A program made the position numbers and the translations under genes. Positions 11,611 through 22,345 of a stretch of 64,000 nt of DNA are shown in pieces. Origin of the DNA: Morinoia aosen (taxonomy: Eukaryota; Arthropoda; Malacostraca; Amphipoda; Talitridae). The stretch's first letter is position 1. Every line of letters starts with the position of its first letter. The stretch lies in the NCBI GenBank assembly GCA_030386875.1, contig CM059568.1, positions 12,696,316-12,760,315 on the forward strand, read 5' to 3'. The notes under the pieces are model-generated. The model saw nothing but the letters and a program-made list of their open reading frames with translations. It was not told where the DNA came from and ran no database searches.

Positions 11611-12354
11611 TGAATATATTTAGATATCGTCACGCCTCTGCACAGTTAAGTATTCATTTAACGCTATCTCCTTGCGACAAATTTACCTGTCATAGACATT
11701 GAGCAATGCATGACGTCATTAAAATGTGGCGCTCTGCAAATATTTCGGATTTATAACTAAAATGTTAAAACAGCGTGCATTTAATGGAAATAAATTTTTC
11801 AATTTTATTTTCCCGTTTTACGAATTCGCAAGGAGTAAAATTGTTTTTGGGTATCATAAAGAAATTTGGACGGATGCTAATATTTTAATTCGTCGTGTAG
11901 ATTGCCATATCAATTTTGTACCGTAGTGTTGGGTTGGCACTGTTACCATGTCCACGTCACAGTTTTATGCCATACCAGTGCGTGCTATACTAACCAATAA
12001 CGTCGTTAATTAAACGTATCAAGCCTGGGAAATAGAATAAAATTGCACGTAAATGAATATTAAGTTAATACAAATGTTTAAAGTTATTAATAAAAATAAA
12101 AGTACACGACGTTGTTTTCCTACCATGTAACTGTCTATTTACAGAAATTAGTCTTCATTTCTGTACATCAATCAAGTTCCAGTGGAAAATGAGTTACTTA
12201 TCTTCTAAAAGAACGAGTACATCATCAAATGCGCCAAGCACAATTTGTGAGAGGGTAAAAATACCAGTGAAAGAAATAATTGAAAGTCTTCAGTATCAAA
12301 CGATTTTAAAGATAGGTAATTAATATTCAAAATCTAGGAAAATTTGTTTCCAAA
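11611..12354. other. Intergenic, nothing seen
   Basis: AT-rich, with one 66-codon plus frame (11726-11926) of no recognisable family. Confidence 0.5.
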
Positions 12355-12645
12355 ATTATAAATTTGCTATACCCATTTCCCGAAAATTATTTGAATGCCT
12401 TATCGTATAAATTACGCAGTGTACTAGCAGGATGTTTCTCATAGCGCTAAAAAAACAAATTCACTATAGCCATTGCATAAAATAGTTACTTGAAAGCCAT
12501 ATTACACACATTAAGAGCTTACCAGAAAGACGCTTCATAGATGATACTCAAAAAAATATTCACAATGCTCTATGCAACAGATACAGATACTTGTATGCCT
12601 TATCACACGTATTGTACAGCTTACTAGCAGGAAATTTCACTCCAG
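12355..12645. repeat. Degenerate tandem repeat of about 95 bp, 3 copies
   Basis: Three diverged units share the order CTATACCCAT or CTATAGCCAT, GAATGCCTTAT or GAAAGCCATAT, and TTACTAGCAGGAAATTTC-like endings. The clearest shared words are ATGCCTTATC (units 1 and 3) and ACTAGCAGG (units 1 and 3). Confidence 0.6.
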
Positions 12646-13942
12646 CCCAGAAACCAACTCCTGCTGACCAGAGTGTCATGTTTACCCCCAAAATCACGGA
12701 GATTAACGCCATAGTCCGGGGCCAGCCGAGTACAAATTGTTGACATCGCGTAGTCACAAGCATCAATTAGTTGCTGATGTTTAGCAGCAGGATCCATGGA
12801 CTTGCGCGAACCTTCTTCCATTTGCCAGAGCGAATGGGAGTCCGGCGACTGCTTCCTCATAGTTTCGGTTCAAACTCCGTGGAGTTTGGGTGTCTTGCGG
12901 CGAGCTCAGCGAGCAATTTGCTAAACACCGGCCGCTGGTTCAGTCGATACACGAGTGAAAAAACTCATCATGTTGTTTGTTGGCTAGGGGAGAACCTCAG
13001 CAGTAATAGCTGAGCCATAGCTTGTGTTAAAATTTTTAGCGTGGTCACCGAATGATATTTCGCTGTTTTAAGGGCATTTGTTTCATTCAGAAACAAGTAG
13101 AGTGGAATTGTCCTCACGTGCGTGTGCTCAGTTGTTATGTTTGTGTTAGCGTGCGTGTATCCTGTTGATATGTTGGCCTTAGGATGTTTGTTTTCTATGA
13201 CTGACTTTAACTCCACGTGCATGAATAAGATTGTTCCGTAGTAAAGACATGTCAGCGGTGTTTTTACTTTCCCATGGTAGAGCGACATTATAGCTGTAAA
13301 AGTTCCTGTCCTAAAAATTAAAACACGATAAATTTTGTCAATTTTACGAAATTCTTCTAAATTTAACCTGAAAAACATGTGCACCATGAGCGGGAGAGCA
13401 GCATTGCAAAGAACATAAACATTGTTCTTTGTAGTTAAAATTTCTTCGCTCGATTCCGAGTGTCAACGGCAACTGGGATGAAGGAAGTGAGTCACTTTGA
13501 CAAGCAATCGTATTAGATATGTATTTTAGGAAGCATTGGTGGATCTCTGCGTAACTATGAGAAAGTTTAAACTTTGCAGGCGTACAAATTTTTAACGAGA
13601 GCAGCTAATGGACGGAAACATTTCGGTAGAGAAGCCAGGACATGACGGACGCTGAAGAAATGCGCTGACTGGAATTTCAACCGTGAGGCGTTTAAATATT
13701 TTTGAAGTTAAATGTATAAAATATAGTGTGGCTTCAATGACCGAAAACGATACTGAACAAAGATGTATAAAATCCGTACTTTCCTGTGATATATGTACTG
13801 TAGTGAAGCGTGAATAAGAAATACTGTGACTTTACTGCCTTATCTATCTTTTTGATCCTAGTGATACTTTTTATGCATTGGACAATTACATTTTCCCCTT
13901 AGAAAAGTTTTAATTCATAAATAATTTTTGATGTTGTTTTTT
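12646..13942. other. Intergenic with a locally GC-richer segment
   Basis: 12640-12960 is richer in G+C and carries overlapping minus frames (12624-12860, 12560-12766) and a plus frame (12771-13013). None matches a family I know. A 139-codon minus frame at 12968-13387 is also unidentified; it has no repeats and could be chance. Confidence 0.4.
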
Positions 13943-14153
13943 TTTCTAGATAAGCTCCGCCACTAATGCATCACATAAGTTCACCCACTCGTAACTATCG
14001 AAATAACGCACCTATCGACTTCAAATTACTCTCAAACGAAAGAATCACACATTCTTGCATTTGAGAGTGATTTGTAGTTGATAGGTGCGTTATTTCGAAA
14101 ATTACGAGTGGGTGTACTTATGTGTTCCATTTGTGGCGGGGCTTATCTGGAAA
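13943..14153. mobile_element. Palindromic MITE, family 2
   Basis: Two arms of about 94 bp (13943-14036 and 14060-14153) are reverse complements with few mismatches: CTAGATAAGCTCCGCC on the left faces GGCGGGGCTTATCTGG on the right, and AATAACGCACCTATCGAC faces its complement. A 23-bp loop lies between them. No clear target duplication is visible and only one copy is present. The class is unknown. Confidence 0.88.
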
Positions 14154-16130
14154 AGATCGCCGACGTTTTCCAGTGCCAGCGAAAGTTTACCTGTTAGGCC
14201 AAGAGGCTGTCAGTGCAGACAATCTTTGATTGTTGACTTCAACCTACCGAGGCATAAATTTTATTAGTCAACTCCACTTATATCATAGTTTTTAAGCAAT
14301 TACGTTTCGATTTTGGGCATAGTTAATTTGGTTCAAATATACGAAAATATTACTTACTCGATAATATGAATTTTGAAGTTCTTGATTTTGTATAGTTTTG
14401 TTTTACCATCTTTATATCACCGTACTACTAATACTGGAGACGGGAATCTGCTCTATGATTATAATTTTTTCTACTGAAGTTTTGAGATCTAACTAAGCTT
14501 CACACAACCATTTTTCTAGATAATATATGATAAATCTCAGTCTATCCAACAATCTTTTACAGCAGCGATATTGTAGCGAATGAATAGAATTAATTTTCCT
14601 GGTCTTTATACTGCTCCATTTTTTCATTTCTGTCTAGTAACATCGTAAGTTACAACGCGTTCAACGCTACAACAAATAACATGCTGTTAAAGGAACTATT
14701 CACCCTCCAAGTAAGTCTCCTGAGCGGCGGTCATAGATGGTATCCTTCAGTAACCAGTCTTTTGACGCTCAATTTCAACCTTGAAGCTCGACTTTCCTCC
14801 TAAATTGCATCAATCTCAAAGCTAATTGTCAGTTAGTTTCCCCTGAGGAACACTGGTTTCACAGTAGGAGGAGTAATTGAAATTAAGAATGCTAATGAAA
14901 ATTCTCCACGTGGTAAATTTCTCTACTGGGTCCATTTGGGAAATTCTCGACCAAATGGTGTTCAACGTTTCAACAGGAAAGTTTGTAGGCCGATATCGGC
15001 AAAAAATGTTGTTTCGCTGATCTCAGCGTGTCAGATTATTGGTCCAACATTCGTTTTCAGTTTTGACAACGCATTTTGTGCGGTCCACCTGCACTGAAGT
15101 TTGAAATTACAGAAACATCCAATAGATCAGAATTCTACTCTGCGCGTGGTTAAATGATCTCCATTTCAAAATTAGCCCACGCATTCTTTGATTGATTTTG
15201 TAATCAAATGTTCGTAAACTCAGATTTTATCGACCAAAAACCCAAGTCTGAAGTCACACCAGCTATTACGTTTAAAATTGAGAGGAATAAGCGCCGTATG
15301 ATGTAGGTCTCTGCTTAGCACGTTTAGTGCGGCGGTTAAACTGAAGTTCAATATTCAACTCAAATTAAAGATAATTTTAGAGATCTATTTTAAAAACAAC
15401 GAACATCAAATAGATCGTACCTTCATTAAGTTTTCATTAAACCTATATCGAAAATAAGTTAATGACTGCTGGTCTGTCAGCATCATAATGAGGATCCACT
15501 CAGTGACCACCGGTGGGTCACGTCGCACTTAAAATGTTAATAATGCGTTTTTGCCCATATTACAGAGGTAACTTTGGGGCAGTTGTCTGCATTATGCATG
15601 GTAATTGGATGCCATTAAATGGGGTGCAGCTATAATCAGGCCTAAGGTAATTCAATATGAAAGAATACGAGGCACACCCTAGAATGGGTAGAAAAATACA
15701 GGTTTCGTTCATGTACAGCAAACGAGAAGCAAATTCATTTACTACAGTTAGAAGTGAGGAGGAGACTTGTAGGGTTCAGTTGTCAGTGGTCATTACTTTT
15801 TAAGTAAATGAGCTACGAATCTTCAGACTTTTGACAAAATTACTTAGAAATCCATTATGTCTGATAGAAAAGTTCTCTACTATATAAAAAAGAAAATTGC
15901 TTTTTTCATAAACTTAGGGAACACATGGGTAAGAAAAAAAATAATTATTATCAACAGAAACAAATATCACTTACCTTCACTGTTTCAAAAGCAACCAAGA
16001 CCTCGCAAATTTTTATTTACTGCCCCGGCGGGGTAAAACCCCAAAAATTTATATTTATTCCATATTCTAATAATGAAAAAGTAAGAACCGACTAAGATCC
16101 CCTACTCGCTATAAAAAGTAACCCAACAAC
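14154..16130. other. Intergenic, nothing seen
   Basis: About 2 kb without a frame longer than 60 codons that stands out, and without tandem or inverted repeats that I could find. Confidence 0.5.
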
Positions 16131-17554
16131 AGGAATGACCAAGAATCACCAAGAATCACCGAGAATGATCAAGAATGACCAAGAATCACCGAGAATGATC
16201 AAGAATGACCAAGAATGACCAAGAATGACCAAAAATGACCAAGAATGACCAAGAATGACCAAGAATGACCAAGAATGACCAAAAGTGACCAAGAATGACC
16301 AAGAATGACCAAAAGTGACCAAGAATGATCAAGAATGATCAAGAATGAACAAGAATGACCAAGAATGATCAAGAATGACCAAGAATGACCAAGAATGACC
16401 AAGAATGACCAAGAATGATCAAGAATGAACAAGAATGACCAAGAATGATCAAGAATGACCAAGAATGACCAAGAATGACCAAGAATGACCAAGAATGACC
16501 AAGAATGACCAAGAATGATCGAGAATGACCAAGAATGACCAAGAATGACCAAGAATGACCAAGAATGACCAAGAATGACCAAAAGTGACCAAGAATGACC
16601 AAGAATGACCAAAAGTGACCAAGAATGACCATGAATGACCAAGAATGACCAAAAGTGACCAAGAATGATCAAGAATGATCAAGAATGAACAAGAATGACC
16701 AAGAATGATCAAGAATGACCAAGAATGACCAAGAATGACCAAGAATGACCAAGAATGACCAAGAATGACCAAGAATGACCAAAAGTGACCAAGAATGACC
16801 AAGAATGACCAAGAATGATCAAGAATGACCAAGAATGACCAAGAATGACCAAGAATGACCAAAAGTGACCAAGAATGACCAAGAATGACCAAAAATGACC
16901 AAGAATGACCAAAAGTGACCAAGAATAACCAAGAATGACCAAGAATGACCAAGAATGACCAAAAGTGACCAAGAATGACCAAGAATGACCATGAATGACC
17001 AAGAATGACCAAGAATGACCAAGAATGACCAAGAATGGCCAAAAGTGACCAAGAATGACCATGAATGACCAAGAATGACCAAGAATGACCAAGAATGACC
17101 AAGAATGACCAAAAATGACCATGAATGACCAAGAATGACCAAAAATGACCAAGAATGACCAAGAATGACCAAGAATGACCAAGAATGACCAAGAATGACA
17201 CGAATGATCATGAATGACCAAGAATGACCAAGAATGACCAAGAATGACCAGGAATGACCGAGAATGACCAAGAATGACCAAGAATGACCAAGAATGACCA
17301 AGAATGACCAAGAATGACCAAGAATGACACGAGTGATCATGAATGACCAAGAATGACCAAGAATGACCATAAGTGACCAAGAATGACCAAGAATGACCAA
17401 GAATGACCAAGAATGACCAAGAATGACCAAGAATGACCAAGAATGACACGAATGACCCGAATGATCATGAATGACCAAGAATGATCAAGAATGACCAAGA
17501 ATTACCAAGAATGACCAAGAATGACCAAGAATGACCAAGAATGACCAAGAATGA
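16131..17554. repeat. 10-bp satellite, about 142 units
   Basis: The decamer AAGAATGACC repeats almost without a break, with variants AAAAGTGACC, AAGAATGATC, AAGAATGAAC and ATGAATGACC. A period of 10 shifts the frame at each unit, and the minus strand of the 30-bp super-unit has no stop, so all three minus frames stay open. They read as a ten-residue repeat (SFLVILGHSW) in overlapping frames of 97 to 250 codons. The pattern AAGAATGATC x2, AAGAATGAAC, AAGAATGACC, AAGAATGATC at 16321 recurs at 16661, showing 340-bp higher-order structure. Towards 17200-17470 the phase slips by 1 bp at GACACGAATGATCATG. Confidence 0.97.
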
Positions 17555-18244
17555 GTCGCGTGACGCCGGCGCCTCCATATCGCACACCTACACATTGCAT
17601 GAGCCGTACAATCAAGTAGCAGTACTCTCGCTTATCGCCCTACTTCCTCCACGTCCTCGCTTCTGTACTCGAGCTTCCGGGCTGTACAGCAATAAATTTT
17701 ATCAGCCAAGACAACAACTTTGGTTAGTTTAGTACATAAACAGTGTTCTTTTCAGTTAGTACATCAATAGTATATGTTTTTACGATGAATTCGTTCTTCT
17801 CAAAATCCATGGCAAGTTTACGCAGATTTCTTGGAAAAATTTGTCTCCATTCGAGCTTTTTTTGTAGGAAAGGTGAAATTGACGGCATTCGACAAAATTA
17901 ACGTTCGTTATCGTGACTTGGAACTCATATTTCATTAGTATTTAGCATGGTGTCGACCGAAAATATCTCTCGTCCGTGGTTTAGATTATCCCGATAGCAG
18001 AACACGCAAGTCATTCTGGACATGATGCCTGAATTTAGTTCTTAATGTTTTGAAGTTTAACAAACTAGCATTTGGTGCGTTTTCAACTCATTAAATTAGG
18101 GTTTTATACGTTCTTAACGTCTTGAGTTTGTGTTTGATGCGTGTGCATTGCCACAAAATGCTACCCAGGGTGTTTGTGTTGTTAGAAATTGTTGCTCAGT
18201 TCATTTGCATTCTTAATTTTATAAATGGGCTACTAATATGTTTT
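17555..18244. other. Intergenic, nothing recognised
   Basis: The first 150 bp after the satellite are richer in G+C (plus frame 17541-17732, unidentified). Faint relatives of the next repeat (…TGCGTTTT…) may begin near 18060. Confidence 0.45.
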
Positions 18245-18540
18245 CAGTACCATAAATACACAACGAGTGATTTTAAAACACAATAAATACACTACAAATG
18301 CAGTTTAAATAATATAAATACGCAACAGATGATTTTAAAACACAATAAATACACTACGAATGCGCTTTTAAATAGTATAAATACTCAATTGATGGTTTTG
18401 AAACCCAAGAAATACACTACGAATGCGTTTTAAATGCCATAAACACGCGACGAGTGCTATTTAATTCATTCAAATACTCTATAAACACAATTTAAATGCT
18501 ACGAATCCTCGGCTTATGCGTTTGCAATTTGATAAATTTC
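18245..18540. repeat. Degenerate 31/62-bp tandem repeat
   Basis: Units alternate between ATAAATACACAACGAGTGAT and ATAAATACACTACAAATGC types, each followed by TTTAAA-rich sequence. The first type recurs near 18253, 18315, 18378 and 18438, giving a period of about 62 bp made of two 31-bp halves. Confidence 0.75.
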
Positions 18541-18598
18541 CTGCCAATGCATTTTGTTGCCACAACTTGGAGTTTAACAGTTGGAAGTACTGCGAGTA

Positions 18599-18705
18599 CC
18601 CAGTCCAACTTTTTCGCCAGAGCATGCATGTTTTTCGCCGCCTAAAGATTTAATTACTTGGGTTGCGAAAAACATCCATGCAGGCAGCGAAAAAGTTAGA
18701 CTGGG
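18599..18705. mobile_element. Palindromic MITE, family 1, copy c (with TA duplication)
   Basis: A 107-bp palindrome, CCCAGTCCAACTTTTTCGCC to GAAAAAGTTAGACTGGG, with TA at 18597-18598 and 18706-18707. Together with copy b it defines the target as TA. The surrounding 75-codon frame (18581-18808) is an accident of the palindrome. Confidence 0.93.
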
Positions 18706-18707
18706 TA

Positions 18708-19473
18708 GCGAGCACCTGCGTAGCTTACTACATGAAAAACAGTCTTCCCTTCAGCCCTCACGTGTTGCTGTTATAGGCAGGCGTGGCGTGGTGTATGTGA
18801 ATTACTAAACTAAGACTCTGTTCATTTGTTATACTGTATATGAATACTTGGACGAGGATTTTTTGGTATGAAATATATAAATAACTAAACGAGTACTTTA
18901 ATGGAGTGTTACGTATAAATACTTGAACAAGGATTTTTTTGGCATTCGGAACTTGTACTTCAAGTTAAAGGTCCGACCGTGGATCACAAATGTCACACCA
19001 ACTCGAATGAGAATATTGATTTTGAGTCTCGGGACATCATTGAATTTAACTTCCTAAGCCTTGCCTAAGCCTTCCTGGCGGCTGAAAAAATAGATGCTCG
19101 GTCTACCGTACACGAAAAATTTAGATTGGGATCGCAAGCTTCTCGCGTACAGCCGCGATGTATAATGAACACATTTTCAGAGAAATGAAAAAACTGTTCA
19201 GTGAAATCCCTTCTAGCGTTACATGCAAGTTTACGCATTTTATAATTAAAATACGCTACACAGAATCAGGTAGTGAGCGAAGAACGAAGCATAAATGATA
19301 CCGATGATAAAGTTTGAAGATATTCGGCAGCACGTAAGTTCCTGGTCAACATCAAGAAAGGTTGCGTTAGACTTCTTTATCCGCTCTAGTCCACTGGGAT
19401 CATGAAAATAGGCTCTGTTTTTATTACCTATTTAGAATAAGCGAGAATATTTTCATTTTGAAGTATACAATGA
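18708..19473. other. Intergenic, nothing seen
   Basis: Unstructured AT-rich sequence with no frame of note. Confidence 0.5.
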
Positions 19474-19560
19474 GATATCGTATAGGATATAAAGGAATAT
19501 ATATCCTATATATGAGATATATAGGAATATGTATCCTATAAATAGGATAAATAGGAATTT
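19474..19560. repeat. Short palindromic AT repeat
   Basis: ATAGGAATATATATCCTATA and similar words follow each other several times, giving overlapping small hairpins. Confidence 0.75.
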
Positions 19561-19699
19561 AGCGTACGACTGCTGCTATTCTACAACGATATATCTAATG
19601 AACAGCTTACCTACTACACTAAGCAACAGCTTTGAAACAACGGAATGCTCTGGTCAACATTTCATTTAAGAAAACAGCGGCTGGGCGCATTTAATGAAG

Positions 19700-20445
19700 T
19701 AAAATTGGTAAATGTGTAGCGTTTGGTAAAAATCGATTTTCCAGTTTTCGGGGCCTAAACATAGTTAATTAGGTTAAAATAAACAAGTTTTCTTCCATGC
19801 ACTTTCCGTCGTAAATGAGTATTTAATGAGTTATAGAGGTAGGTTTATATTCGTCTTTGATGACGAATGCGCTCAAATAAAGAGCTACTAATCGATTTAC
19901 GAATTTTGGCTGCTTGAATCATGGTAATAACATCGAAATAAACTACTTTTCTTCTATACACTTTTTGCGGCAAATAAGTATTTTACGAGTTAGAGCGGTA
20001 GGTTTTATTTTTTGCGCGATTGAGCTGTTAGAGTACGTTTGAATACTTTGTGATTTATTATTAGCTCACCCCGCGGAGCTTGCGGAGCCTGAACTCACTT
20101 TTAGGATCTTTTATTTAATAACACAATAGAAATTATCACACAAAAATAACGATTTATAGCGGTATGTTAACTTTCGTCGTCGATGGCGGGAACCGCTCGA
20201 GCATTCGGGCGCGGTGAATCAGAGCGTCCATGACAGTGTTGCCAGACGCGCGGTTGATGAATTACTTGCCGCTTCAAACACTATAGTTGCCGTAACTAAT
20301 TTACCGCTATAAGTCGTAAAATACTCATTTGCGACGGAAAGTGCATAGAAGAAAACATGTTTATTTAGACATAATTAACGATGTTTAGGCTCCAAAAAGT
20401 CGCGAATCGAATCTTACCCAACGCTACACATTTAACGTAAAATTT
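19700..20445. mobile_element. Inverted-repeat element of about 745 bp
   Basis: The outer 135-140 bp on each side are inverted copies. On the left, AAATGTGTAGCGTTTGGTAA, GGGGCCTAAACATAGTTAAT and GCACTTTCCGTCGTAAATGA run inwards; on the right, their complements run ACTCATTTGCGACGGAAAGT, GATGTTTAGGCTCC and ACCCAACGCTACACATTT. A second, direct copy of the left block lies inside at about 19890-20020 (TAAACTACTTTTCTTCTATA, CACTTTTTGCGGCAAATAAG). The middle, 20060-20280, is GC-richer and has no coding frame. This looks like a non-autonomous element with long, internally repeated ends. Its superfamily and target duplication are not evident. Confidence 0.82.
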
Positions 20446-20564
20446 AGGATTTTTCTTCATTGTTTCAAAATTGAAACAAATTGGACTGAAAATTTCGTCC
20501 CTGTTGGAACGTTAGAGGAGAGTTGAAGGCAGCATGGAAAGTTTAGAAACGTAACTGTTGTTCG

Positions 20565-20757
20565 TACAAAGCATGTACGTAATTCCTACAAGGATATGCA
20601 TAATTCTTACAAACAAATGCGTAATTCGTACAAGAATATACGTAATTCGTACAAGCATGTACGTAATTCTTACCAGCATGGGCGTAATTCGTACTAACAC
20701 ATACGTAATTCGTGCAAGCGTATACAAAATCGTAACAGCGTGTTCGTAATTCGTACC
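20565..20757. repeat. 21-bp tandem repeat, about 9 diverged copies
   Basis: The unit is ACGTAATTCGTACAAGCATG plus one base, with third-position-like variation. The period of 21 keeps a frame open on both strands (minus 20512-20769 reads as LVRITYM repeats), which is a consequence of the array rather than evidence for a gene. Confidence 0.92.
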
Positions 20758-21063
20758 AGTGTCCAGCAAGACACTAGCTCGGAATTCAAGACCGCGCGGT
20801 CACATCAAAGGTTACGAAAGGCAGCCTTGCACACGAGGCAGCCGGAGCAGAGATGGTGGTTCATTGATCGAGGAAGCAAGACTTTTGGAGACCAGTCGTA
20901 TTGATCTCCGCTGGAGCACGTGCATGGGGAGTGGGTTCCAGCTGACGTCCGAGCTTGGAAACAAGCTGATGTCGACGTCAGCAACAGCAACTCACCGTAT
21001 TTCTTATCGGAGGCTGAGACTGCAATCGAAAACTGACCTCGCCGGGAAGGGCACATCGGGATT
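20758..21063. other. GC-richer segment with an unidentified 102-codon frame
   Basis: The plus frame 20759-21067 (starts MSSKTLARNSRPRG) and a minus frame on the same bases share a stretch clearly richer in G+C than its neighbours. Neither matches a family I know. The segment is bounded by two minisatellites. It could be an old exon or part of an unknown element. Confidence 0.3.
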
Positions 21064-21345
21064 ATGAGGGTCCAGTATCTAAAGTGAATGTGAGATGCGG
21101 AGTTGACATGAGGGTCCAGTAGCTAAAGTGAATGTGAGATGCGGAGTTGACATGAGGGTCCAGTATCTAAAGTGAATGTGAGATGCGGAGTTGACATGAG
21201 GGTCCAGTATCTAAAGTGAATGTGAGATGCGGAGTTGACATGAGGGTTCAGTAGCTAAGGTGAATGTGAGATGCGGAGTTGACATGAGGGTCCAGTATCT
21301 AAAGTGAATGTGAGATGCGGAGTTGACATGAGGGTTCAGTATCTA
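21064..21345. repeat. 44-bp tandem repeat, 6.4 copies
   Basis: Units starting ATGAGGGTCCAGTATCTAAA begin at 21064, 21108, 21152, 21196, 21240 and 21284, with a partial copy at 21328. Differences are few (TATCTAAA versus TAGCTAAA, GTCC versus GTTC) and alternate between units. Confidence 0.97.
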
Positions 21346-22059
21346 AAATAACATGAGTTATAGAGTTGACAGCAGGGTTGGATTTCAAGAAAAGACCAGC
21401 GCAATGTTCTTCGGTTAATATTTGATGAAAGGGGCCACGAAGAAATTTGAGCTGCTGTGTGTGTACAGACAGCGGTTACAACCTTGACGAGAGGAACGAA
21501 TTTCAGAACAAGACTTGTGAGGTAAAACTTTTTAATGGAGAACATTTTCGAGAAAGTGGCATGAAATAAATTTGAGCGGCTATGTAAGAGTATATTTAGT
21601 TTGGTGTGCGTAAAGATCTGCTTGGATAGCAGACGTCATTAATCAAAAGGCTGAAACTTGAAGTTTAAAAGACAATTGAGTCCTCGGTGTCAATAAATAA
21701 AGGAAATCAATGTATAAATACATTCTTTGCAACACGGAAATAGCAACGATTCGTTCGCTTCGAGAGAAGTTCGCTAGAAATGAAGAAAACGCATCAAGCG
21801 AACTCAACATTTCCTTAGCGTAACTTCTGAAGCATTCACACAGTTTGGACACTTAAAATTTAATCAATAAGGTTAAAACAAGTGCATTGAACTAGACAAA
21901 AACCGAGCATGCGTATCAGACGTTTAACCTCGAAGCCAAAGTTTTACCTTATTTTCATAATCATATCTGTACTTATTATGAAGTTACGGCACGTCAATCA
22001 AGGAGGAAAATATGCAAATGCTCTCATACTTTTGCTTCTAGGCAGCCTTATTTATAAGC
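21346..22059. other. Intergenic, nothing recognised
   Basis: Small frames at 21336-21545 and 21643-21852 (minus) and 21909-22169 (plus) are unidentified. Confidence 0.45.
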
Positions 22060-22345
22060 GGAAACATCACCTAATTTTAAATGGACTATCACATGAATTT
22101 CCCATGGCAGATCCACAATGCTTTAAAGAAGCAGTATTACATTATTTTTGGGAGAAACAATCACATTAACTTCCAAAGAGAAGCATCATATTAATTTCGA
22201 AAAGCAGCATCACATTAATTTGGTGAGGAACAAGCACATTAATGTTAGGAGTCAGCTTTAACATAATTCGAAAAACAGCATCACATTAATTTTAAGTGGA
22301 GACTCCCATGATTTTAAGAGGCAGTATCACAAGAATTTGAAATTG
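22060..22345. repeat. Degenerate repeat of about 30-37 bp
   Basis: Words of the form AGCATCACATTAATTT recur about eight times at irregular spacing, separated by purine-rich spacers (for example 22180-22220 and 22270-22300). Confidence 0.65.

Noticed and set aside
12646-12960. GC-rich segment as a possible tRNA or small RNA gene
   Set aside because: I could not fold a cloverleaf or find a B-box in a consistent position.
16199-17478. Overlapping minus frames of 97-250 codons encoding hydrophobic ten-residue repeats
   Set aside because: All three frames are open because of the 10-bp unit; there is no non-repeat coding sequence on either side.
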